Shown here piece after piece: positions 1 through 5,301 of a stretch of 5,301 bases of DNA; the first letter of the stretch is position 1, and each line of letters opens with the position of its first letter. The stretch lies in the NCBI GenBank assembly GCA_003244125.1, contig QHBL01000145.1, positions 1 to 5,301 of the forward strand, given 5' to 3'. The stretch is from Chthoniobacterales bacterium (GTDB lineage: Bacteria > Verrucomicrobiota > Verrucomicrobiae > Chthoniobacterales > UBA10450). A program made the position numbers and the translations under genes. Under the pieces are notes generated by a model. The model ran no database searches and was not told where the DNA came from. It worked only from the letters and a program-made list of their open reading frames with translations.

Positions 1-44
1 GCACATATCCAAACAGGACGCGCCGCCGTTGTCGATTTTTAGAA

Positions 45-1832
45 ATGGCTGACTCAACTCCAGCGAGCCACACACGACCGACCGCGCGCCTGCTGCGGGA
101 GCTGAAGCTGCGTGTCTGGATCGCGGAGAAAATCCGGCCGAGCGATTTGCAGGTCACGCTCTTCTGGGCGGGCGTGATCGGATTTATCGGCGCACTCGTC
201 TCGCACCTGTTTCGGCTTGCCACCGAAGAGGTGCACTGGCTGCTGACGCAACACACCGGCGAATATGCGCGCACGTTTATGGAGTTGCCGCTCTGGCGGC
301 GGCTCATCACGCCCGCCATCGGTGGCGCGATCGCCGGCACGATTATTTTTCTGGGCGGGCGTTTTCGGCGCACAAAATACTCGACCGATTACATGGAAGC
401 GGTGGTGGTCGGCGAAGGCGTGATCTCCATCGGCTCGAGTATTGTGAAAACGCTTTCTGCCATGTTCAGCATCGCTTCCGGCGCATCGATCGGGCGCGAA
501 GGACCGCTGGTGCAACTCTCGTCATTGTGCGCGTCACTGGTGGGGCGGTGGCGCGACTGGTCAGTTCCGCGCAAACGGCTGCTGGTCGCGTGCGGCGCGG
601 CGGCAGGCATCGCTTCCGCTTACAACGCGCCGATCGCCGGCGCGCTCTTCGTCGCCGAAATCGTTCTCGGCACGATGGCGATGGAAATATTCGGGCCGCT
701 TGTCTTCGCGTCCGTTATTGCGACGCTAACGACTCAACGTTTCGCCGGCCCCAATCCTCTCTACGCCGCCTCCTTTGAGCTGCACAACGATTGGGAAATT
801 CTGCCCTATCTCGCGCTCGGGATTTTGCTTGGCCTGGCCGCGCCATGGTTTGTGCGCGCGCTGCGGTGGAGTGAAATCGCGTTTGGTAAAATTCCGCTGC
901 CGGTTTACGCGCGGATGGCGCTCGGCGGTTTGATTGTGGGCGCACTTACCATGGTGCGCCCGGAAGTGGCCGGTAACGGCTACAGCGCCATCGGCAACAT
1001 TCTCCAGGCACAGTGGCTTTGGAGCACGCTTGCGCTCGTGCTCGCCGGCAAAGTCATCGCCACCGCGGCGACGTTCGGCTCGGGCGCGGTCGGCGGCGTT
1101 TTCACTCCCACGCTGATGATCGGCGCGAGCGCGGGATTTCTCTTTGGCACCGGCGTCGAGTATCTCTTCGGCGTACATGCCACGAGCAGCCCGAGCGCGT
1201 TCGCGCTCGTCGGCATGGGGGCGTTTCTCGCCGCCACCACGCACGCGCCGATCATGGCGATGCTGATGCTCTTCGAACTCACGCTCGATTATCATCTCAT
1301 CCTGCCGCTGATGCTTGGGTGCATCGTTGCCTATTACGTTTCCGTTCGGATCGAGCCGCGCTCGATCTACAGCGAGTCGCTCAAACGCAAAGGCGCGTCC
1401 TATTTTGACGAGCGACTCGCGGATGTACGGCTGGCTGAATTGGTCAAACCTAACCCGGTCGCTGTACTCGAGACCGCGCCCTTCCACGAGATCGGGCAGG
1501 ACTTCATCACCCAGCGCTTTAATTACCTTTATGTCGTCGATCGGCAGCACCGGTTTAAAGGCGCGATTTCACTGCACGATATCAAGGCCTATCTGAATGA
1601 GCCGGAGCTCGCGAACCTGGTCATCGCGCGCGACATTATGCGCGAAGATTTTCGCACCATCGATCGCGACATTTCGGTGCGCGGCGCGCTCGACGAGTTC
1701 AGCCATCACGACGGCGAACGGCTGCCGGTGGTGAGCGATCGCACTTCGCGCAAACTCGTCGGCTCACTCTCGAAAACCGATCTCATCCTCGCGCTTTCCC
1801 ATCGCGAGAGTGAAGCGACGCAGGAGAAATGA
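45..1832 (+). CDS. ClC-family chloride channel/transporter with C-terminal CBS-domain pair
   Basis: Integral membrane protein of 595 residues that moves anions (Cl- or similar) across the inner membrane. Residues 36-435 form the ClC membrane domain. The gating-glutamate motif GREGP is at 150-154 (E152), followed by YNAPIAGALFVAE at 193-205 and GSGAVGGVFTP at 345-355. Y442 in RSIYSES matches the pore tyrosine of E. coli ClC (Y445). Residues about 460-586 form two CBS modules, which in this family bind nucleotides and tune gating. Two deviations are visible. The selectivity motif GSGIP reads GEGVI (123-127). The internal proton glutamate (E203 of E. coli ClC) aligns with I206, one place after the conserved E205. 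This suggests channel-like or uncoupled transport, which is inference. ATG 45 is the first start in a frame open to the window edge; no clear ribosome binding site precedes it, so an earlier start outside the window cannot be excluded. The stop directly abuts the stop of the convergent neighbour. Confidence 0.93.
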   Translation: MADSTPASHTRPTARLLRELKLRVWIAEKIRPSDLQVTLFWAGVIGFIGALVSHLFRLATEEVHWLLTQHTGEYARTFMELPLWRRLITPAIGGAIAGTIIFLGGRFRRTKYSTDYMEAVVVGEGVISIGSSIVKTLSAMFSIASGASIGREGPLVQLSSLCASLVGRWRDWSVPRKRLLVACGAAAGIASAYNAPIAGALFVAEIVLGTMAMEIFGPLVFASVIATLTTQRFAGPNPLYAASFELHNDWEILPYLALGILLGLAAPWFVRALRWSEIAFGKIPLPVYARMALGGLIVGALTMVRPEVAGNGYSAIGNILQAQWLWSTLALVLAGKVIATAATFGSGAVGGVFTPTLMIGASAGFLFGTGVEYLFGVHATSSPSAFALVGMGAFLAATTHAPIMAMLMLFELTLDYHLILPLMLGCIVAYYVSVRIEPRSIYSESLKRKGASYFDERLADVRLAELVKPNPVAVLETAPFHEIGQDFITQRFNYLYVVDRQHRFKGAISLHDIKAYLNEPELANLVIARDIMREDFRTIDRDISVRGALDEFSHHDGERLPVVSDRTSRKLVGSLSKTDLILALSHRESEATQEK

Positions 1833-2672
1833 TCAGTCGTGCTTTTGCAGCAGCCGATTGCGCGCGCGGTCGAGCTGGCGGCGTTCGCCCGCCGTGAGGC
1901 TGCCGATGCCGGACTTGGCGATCTTTTCCAGAATGGGATCGATTGATTCGTAAACGTCTTCTTCGTTGCGGCGCGGCGCTGCCGGTTTGGGCACGACTTT
2001 AAATTTCGGCTTCGGCTGCAAGTGGGCTTTGAAATTTTCCCACCAGGCCAGCTCGGTTCCGACGCCCTGCATGCGGATGAAGAGAAATGCGGCGCCGACG
2101 GTGAACCACAAGGCAACAAGATTATACCAGGGCTGCCCGGCCAGCATGGTGAGGGTATAGACCGCGGCCAGAATGAGCGCGGTCCATTTGGCCGTGATGC
2201 GCAGGAACATTTCGGCCGACGGGTAAATGGTGGCGAACGCGACGAAGATGCCGAAGTGCAGAATGGGCGAGCCGGCCAGCGCGGTTGGTTGAAGAAGTCC
2301 CCACAGCGTCAGCAGGAGTGTCGGCGCAAGAAGGAGGAGAAGGTAGAGGACGATGTAAGCTCGTTGACCGATGAATTTCTCCACTTCACGCCCGAAAACG
2401 AAAAGCATGTACATCTCGATAGCGAACCAGAGCAGATAATTCGGCGGATGAATAAAGGCGTAGCTGCCAAGGCGCCAGACTTCGCCGTGAAGGGTGCTGC
2501 TGCTCTCGAACATCAGCTCGTTCAGGACCGCGGCCGGGCCGAAGCGAAATAAAAACGGTGTCAGGACCGCGAAGAAGACATGCAGGCCCACGAGAATGGT
2601 GGTGACATCGACCGGCACGCGTCCCATCCAGGTGACCGGCTTGTAGTCGTCTGACGTGGTCACACCGAACAT
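1833..2672 (-). CDS. Rhomboid-fold membrane protein, probably catalytically inactive, with C-terminal SLT-type tail
   Basis: About six hydrophobic segments and the rhomboid loop-1 signature HGEVWRLGSYAFIHP support a rhomboid fold. In the 292-residue form that starts at 2711, the segments lie near 35-57, 92-107, 118-139, 148-163, 172-190 and 196-213, and the WR pair is at 79-80. The catalytic GxSG of helix 4 is replaced: aligning HFGIFVAFATIYP (152-164) with the usual IFGLL-AF-LLFP puts GSPIL where GASGA should be. The last helix (WYNLVALWFTVGAAFLF) has no histidine. It is therefore probably a pseudoprotease, role unknown. The cytoplasmic tail contains IDPILEKIAKSGIGSLTAGE, resembling the short C-terminal domain of many rhomboid proteins in Bacteroidota and relatives (DUF6576-like, from memory). 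Start choice: ATG at 2672 gives 279 residues. ATG at 2711 would add 13 residues that hold all three cysteines of the protein, an atypical composition. Neither start has a clear Shine-Dalgarno, so the start is uncertain. Confidence 0.8.
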   Translation of the reverse strand: MFGVTTSDDYKPVTWMGRVPVDVTTILVGLHVFFAVLTPFLFRFGPAAVLNELMFESSSTLHGEVWRLGSYAFIHPPNYLLWFAIEMYMLFVFGREVEKFIGQRAYIVLYLLLLLAPTLLLTLWGLLQPTALAGSPILHFGIFVAFATIYPSAEMFLRITAKWTALILAAVYTLTMLAGQPWYNLVALWFTVGAAFLFIRMQGVGTELAWWENFKAHLQPKPKFKVVPKPAAPRRNEEDVYESIDPILEKIAKSGIGSLTAGERRQLDRARNRLLQKHD

Positions 2673-2697
2673 GAAGCAATAAAAGGCGGTGCACTCT

Positions 2698-2727
2698 TTG
2701 ACGCAAGCCATGCCATTTGCGGAAAAT
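2698..2727 (+). promoter_or_regulatory. Candidate sigma70-type promoter for pckG
   Basis: TTGACG at 2698-2703 matches the -35 consensus at five of six bases. GAAAAT at 2722-2727 matches the -10 consensus at four of six, with an 18-base spacer. Transcription would start near 2734 and give a leader of about 46 bases before the pckG ATG at 2780. On the opposite strand, TTGCGT (2706-2701) and TTTTAT (2684-2679) with a 16-base spacer could serve the divergent membrane-protein gene and would start almost at its ATG (2672). Both are weak matches found by eye in a GC-rich genome whose sigma-factor preferences are unknown. Confidence 0.25.
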
Positions 2728-2779
2728 TTGCTTGGAGAAGCGCGCGAACAGACGAAGATTTCCGAATCGTTTTGCCCGC

Positions 2780-4594
2780 ATGGAGAAACTTGCGCCCGCT
2801 ATTTCGCCGCCTCCCGATATCGGGACGGCCCGGACGCAGAACAAAGCGGTGCTCGATTGGGTGCAATCGGTCGCACGTTTAACCCAGCCGGAAAATATCT
2901 TCTGGTGCGACGGCTCGGAGCGCGAAAATGATTTTCTTCTCGCCGAAGCCATGCGGCAGGGCACCGTCACCAAGCTGAACGAACAGAAGGTGCCGCGCTC
3001 GTATTTGCACCGGAGTAATCCCAATGACGTCGCGCGAGTCGAGCAGTTCACCTTTATCTGCATGCCGACGAAGCACGAAGCCGGGCCGACCAACAACTGG
3101 TTTGAGCCGGCGGCGATGTATCAAAAATTGCACCGGCTGCTGGCGGGCGCGATGCGCGGGCGGACGATGTTCGTCATTCCCTACATCATGGGGCCGCCGG
3201 ATTCGCCGCTAACCAAAGTCGGGTTTGAAATCACCGACTCGATCTACGTCGTGCTCAGCATGCGCATCATGACGCGGATGGGCGCGGTGGCGGTGAAGCG
3301 GCTGGGTGAAAACGTGAACGCCGAGTGGAATCGCGGCGTGCATTCATTGCTCGATGTCAATCCGGAGCGGCGATTCATCTGCCATTTCCCGCAGGATAAT
3401 GCCATCATCTCCGTCGGCTCAGGCTACGGCGGGAACGTTTTGCTTTCGAAGAAATGTCTCGCCCTGCGCATCGGTTCTTATCTCGCGCGCAAGCAAGGCT
3501 GGCTCGCGGAGCACATGCTCATTCTCGGAGTCGAGTCGCCTGAAGGTGAAAAACATTACGTGGCGGCGGCGTTCCCGAGCGCGTGCGGCAAAACCAATTT
3601 CGCCATGCTCATTCCGCCGAAGCATTTCGCCGGCTGGAAAGTGACCACCGTCGGCGATGACATCGCGTGGATGCAGATCGGCGACGACGGCCGGCTCTAC
3701 GCGGTTAATCCCGAGAACGGTTACTTCGGCGTGGTGCCGGGGACGAGCTACAAATCAAACCCGAACGCGATGAAGTCGATCGAGCACGACACGCTCTATA
3801 CCAATGTCGCGCTGAGCGATGACGGTGATGTCTGGTGGGAAGGCAAAGACGGCCCGCCGCCGCAGCACGCGATCGATTGGAAAGGGAACGACTGGACGCC
3901 GGAATCGAAAGAGAAAGCCGCGCATCCGAACTCGCGCTTCGCCACGCCCATGCGGAACAATCCGGTGCTCGATCCGCACGTCGAGGACGGCAAAGGCGTG
4001 CCGATCAGCGCCATCATTTTCGGCGGACGCCGCAGCGATACGATGCCGCTGGTTTTCCAGGCGCGCGATTGGGAACACGGGGTCTATGTCGGCGCGACCA
4101 TGGGCTCGGAGACGACCGCGGCCGCGACCGGCGCAGTCGGCCAGGTGCGCCGTGACCCGATGGCGATGCTGCCGTTCTGCGGTTACAACATGGGCGAATA
4201 CTTCAAGCACTGGCTGACCATCGGCCCGCGACTGAAGAACCCGCCGCTCATCTTTCACGTGAACTGGTTCCGCAAAGGCGGGGACGGGAAATTCCTTTGG
4301 CCCGGCTTCGGCGACAACATGCGCGTATTGCAATGGGTGATTGATCGTTGCACCGGTCGGGCCGGAGCCGCGGAATCGGCCATTGGTCTGGTGCCGCGGC
4401 CTGACGATCTCGACCTGGAAGGTCTCGCCGGCGTCTCCTCCGACACGATGCAGGAACTCCTCTCGGTAAGGCCCGAGGAATGGACGACGGAGCTCGAGAC
4501 GCAGTCGAAATTCTTCGAATCGTTAGGCGAAGACATGCCGCTCGAGCTCATCGCGCAGCACGATAAAGTCGCGGAGCGGTTCGGCCCACAGTAG
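2780..4594 (+). CDS. pckG: Phosphoenolpyruvate carboxykinase (GTP)
   Basis: Cytosolic enzyme converting oxaloacetate + GTP to phosphoenolpyruvate + GDP + CO2, the committing step of gluconeogenesis from TCA-cycle intermediates. The 604-residue product has the normal length of the GTP-specific family and looks intact. Visible motifs: NDVARVE (82-88, substrate-binding arginine R86), RTMFVIPYIMGP (128-139), GSGYGGN (213-219), metal-ligand candidates K224/K225 and H245, the P-loop AFPSACGKTN (264-273) with the reactive cysteine C269, GDDIAW (292-297) with metal-binding aspartate, GYFGVVPGTS (314-323), NWFRK (495-499) and FLWPGFGDN (505-513, guanine-binding region). The start is ATG 2780. It leaves 24 residues before the conserved LDWVQSVARLTQPENI, as in relatives. 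A TTG at 2717 in the same frame would add 21 basic, non-conserved residues and is rejected. No strong Shine-Dalgarno is seen. Transcribed divergently from the membrane-protein gene; a hairpin begins at the stop codon. Confidence 0.97.
   Translation: MEKLAPAISPPPDIGTARTQNKAVLDWVQSVARLTQPENIFWCDGSERENDFLLAEAMRQGTVTKLNEQKVPRSYLHRSNPNDVARVEQFTFICMPTKHEAGPTNNWFEPAAMYQKLHRLLAGAMRGRTMFVIPYIMGPPDSPLTKVGFEITDSIYVVLSMRIMTRMGAVAVKRLGENVNAEWNRGVHSLLDVNPERRFICHFPQDNAIISVGSGYGGNVLLSKKCLALRIGSYLARKQGWLAEHMLILGVESPEGEKHYVAAAFPSACGKTNFAMLIPPKHFAGWKVTTVGDDIAWMQIGDDGRLYAVNPENGYFGVVPGTSYKSNPNAMKSIEHDTLYTNVALSDDGDVWWEGKDGPPPQHAIDWKGNDWTPESKEKAAHPNSRFATPMRNNPVLDPHVEDGKGVPISAIIFGGRRSDTMPLVFQARDWEHGVYVGATMGSETTAAATGAVGQVRRDPMAMLPFCGYNMGEYFKHWLTIGPRLKNPPLIFHVNWFRKGGDGKFLWPGFGDNMRVLQWVIDRCTGRAGAAESAIGLVPRPDDLDLEGLAGVSSDTMQELLSVRPEEWTTELETQSKFFESLGEDMPLELIAQHDKVAERFGPQ
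2812..2825. repeat. 14-bp perfect palindrome in the 5' end of pckG
   Basis: TCCCGATATCGGGA is self-complementary over all 14 bases, 33-46 bases into pckG, in codons for the non-conserved PPDIGT stretch. It could be an operator for a dimeric regulator or a small mRNA hairpin near the ribosome-binding region. A palindrome of this length is only mildly unexpected by chance in a window this size, so function is not established. Confidence 0.3.
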
Positions 4595-4635
4595 CTGTCA
4601 CCGCGAGCCTGCCTCGCCAGCCTCAGGACGACAGC
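4594..4635. repeat. Imperfect inverted repeat after pckG, possible terminator or REP-like element
   Basis: Outer arms GCTGTC (4594-4599) and GACAGC (4630-4635) pair perfectly. Inner arms GAGCCTGCC (4606-4614) and GCCAGCCTC (4617-4625) pair at seven of nine positions around a two-base loop, with an unpaired bulge between outer and inner stems. It starts on the last base of the pckG stop codon, so it could end or stabilise that transcript. No T-run follows, which argues against a classical intrinsic terminator. Read on the minus strand it begins GCTGTCGTCCTGAG, close to the GCTGTCATTCTGAG that opens the repeat inside uvrA, so it may be a degenerate member of the same repeat family. Confidence 0.5.
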
Positions 4636-4687
4636 TTGGAAAGCGTCGGTTTGTTGCAGATTTAACCTGCCTCCCGGATAGTCTCCG

Positions 4688-5301
4688 GTGGTTCCGACAA
4701 AAGCTGAGAAACCGTGCGTGACCGCGCCCGCGGAGCGCGGCTGCGTCGAGATTCGCGGGGCGCGCCAGAACAATCTCAAAGGCATCGATGTCGATCTGCG
4801 GCTCGGCGAATTAACCGTAATCACCGGGCCGAGCGGCAGCGGGAAATCGTCGCTCGCCTTTGACACCATCTACGCCGAAGGGCAGCGGCGTTACGTCGAG
4901 ACGTTCTCGCCTTATATGCGGCAATTCCTCGACCGCATGGACAAGCCGCGCGTCGATGACATTCGTGGCATCCCTCCAGCCATCGCCATCGAGCAGGCGA
5001 ACCCGGTGAAGTCATCGCGCTCGACCGTCGGCACGATGACGGAGATCAACGATTACCTGAAGCTGCTCTGGCCGCGGATCGCCAGGGCCTTTTGCCCGGA
5101 TTGCGGGCGCGAGATCCGACCGGAAACGGCGACGTCGATTGCTGATGAAGTTTTCAGGCTATTTGCCGTGCCGGCTAAAGAAGCGGGGCCGCCCAGCTGT
5201 CATTCTGAGCGGAGTAGAGCGAAGCGGAACGGAGTCGAAGAATCTCTCATCATTCCTGTTGGGCAGAAAAAAAATAGAGATCCTTCGACTTCGCTTCGCT
5301 C
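4688..5301 (+). CDS. uvrA: Excinuclease ABC subunit A (UvrA), N-terminal part, cut by the window end
   Basis: UvrA is the ATP-dependent damage sensor of nucleotide excision repair and loads UvrB onto lesions. The 204 residues visible include VEIRGARQNNLK (20-31), the Walker A loop TGPSGSGKSS (46-55), FDTIYAEGQRRYVE (58-71), the Q-loop region AIAIEQ (98-103), RSTVGTMTEINDYLKLL (111-127) and the zinc-type pair CPDC (136-139), which opens the UvrB-binding region. The start is GTG 4688, with an in-frame stop at 4679-4681 and a weak GGA nine bases upstream. GTG 4718 is the alternative, and no ATG occurs before the conserved core. The variant ETFSPYMRQFLDRMDKP, in place of the usual ESLSAYARQFL, recalls an enlarged UvrA type seen in some Verrucomicrobiota, Planctomycetota and Bacteroidota (from memory). 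From residue 170 the frame is a translated palindromic repeat, not UvrA-like. Whether the gene stays functional cannot be seen here. Confidence 0.92.
   Translation, partial: MVPTKAEKPCVTAPAERGCVEIRGARQNNLKGIDVDLRLGELTVITGPSGSGKSSLAFDTIYAEGQRRYVETFSPYMRQFLDRMDKPRVDDIRGIPPAIAIEQANPVKSSRSTVGTMTEINDYLKLLWPRIARAFCPDCGREIRPETATSIADEVFRLFAVPAKEAGPPSCHSERSRAKRNGVEESLIIPVGQKKNRDPSTSLR
5195..5301. repeat. Palindromic repeat element inserted in the uvrA reading frame (right end outside window)
   Basis: The left arm runs from AGCTGTCATTCTGAGC (5195-5210) to GTCGAAGAATCTCT (ending 5247). The right arm begins AGAGATCCTTCGACTTCG at 5276. Comparing 5222-5247 with the reverse complement of 5276-5301 gives 21 of 26 identical bases, so the arms can form a long stem around a 28-base A-rich loop (5248-5275). 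The right arm is cut by the window; by symmetry it should end near AGAATGACAGCT. Elements with this TGTCATTCTGAGC...GAATCTC core are, from memory, abundant intergenic repeats in Acidobacteriota and Verrucomicrobiota genomes. Here the element lies in codons 170 onward of uvrA, and the frame stays open, giving SCHSERSRAKRNGVEESL and onward. The exact left boundary is uncertain by several bases. Confidence 0.8.

Noticed and set aside
726..1550. 274-codon open frame on the minus strand inside the ClC gene
   Set aside because: It is the antisense of strongly conserved ClC helices. Its product is rich in R, A, E and H with no recognisable domain, as expected for a shadow frame in GC-rich DNA.
2022..2552. 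176-codon plus-strand open frame opposite the rhomboid-like gene
   Set aside because: Its product is hydrophilic and lacks motifs, while the minus strand shows a clear rhomboid loop and membrane helices. It is antisense shadow.
2717..2779. Upstream TTG start adding 21 residues to PEP carboxykinase
   Set aside because: The extension is basic and non-conserved and would remove the candidate promoter region. ATG 2780 gives the normal family length.
3755..4333. 192-codon open frame on the minus strand inside pckG
   Set aside because: It lies wholly within the conserved PEP carboxykinase coding region and its translation is low-complexity R/A/H-rich with no family signature.
4636..4666. TTGGAA...TTTAAC as a uvrA promoter
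   Set aside because: A 19-base spacer and poor -10 match make it no better than chance.
4636..4687. Possible small gene or RNA between the pckG hairpin and uvrA
   Set aside because: The stretch is about 50 bases with no start codon plus open frame of useful length and no convincing secondary structure beyond the upstream hairpin.
5195..5301. CRISPR or insertion-sequence end at the right edge
   Set aside because: There is a single pair of inverted arms, not spaced direct repeats, and no transposase coding. A small palindromic repeat fits better.

Overview
The window is GC-rich, densely coding chromosomal DNA from a bacterium. Three complete genes and one cut gene fill almost all of it. No rRNA, tRNA, CRISPR array, transposase or phage gene is visible. 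The best guess for the host is Verrucomicrobiota (a Chthoniobacterales-like soil lineage), with Acidobacteriota as second choice. This rests on GTP-type PEP carboxykinase, a UvrA variant, a rhomboid-like protein with a C-terminal SLT-type tail, weak or absent Shine-Dalgarno sequences, and a palindromic repeat of the TGTCATTCTGAGC type. The assignment is from memory of these families and has not been tested by a search.

Layout. 45-1832 (+) encodes a ClC-family anion channel or transporter with a C-terminal CBS pair. 1833-2672 (-, possibly from 2711) encodes a rhomboid-fold membrane protein that seems to lack both catalytic residues. These two genes converge with no spacer: their stop codons abut inside one TGATCA. 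2673-2779 is a divergent intergenic region with candidate promoter elements. 2780-4594 (+) encodes complete GTP-dependent PEP carboxykinase (pckG), a central gluconeogenic enzyme, with a 14-bp perfect palindrome near its 5' end. 4594-4635 is an imperfect hairpin at the pckG stop codon. 4688 to the window end (+) is the N-terminal part of uvrA (nucleotide excision repair ATPase), starting at GTG. From about 5195 its reading frame runs into a palindromic repeat element that the window end cuts.

How the genes relate. They do not form one pathway: ion transport, an unknown membrane function, gluconeogenesis and DNA repair. The strand pattern (+ - + +) leaves at most pckG-uvrA as a co-directional pair, and the 93-nt gap with a hairpin argues against tight coupling.

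The most notable feature is the repeat inside uvrA. It is translated without a stop codon as far as the window shows. Its end sequence (AGCTGTCA....GAGC) recurs in the hairpin after pckG, so the two are probably relatives of one small palindromic repeat family. Bases 1-44 hold only an open leader with no recognisable site.
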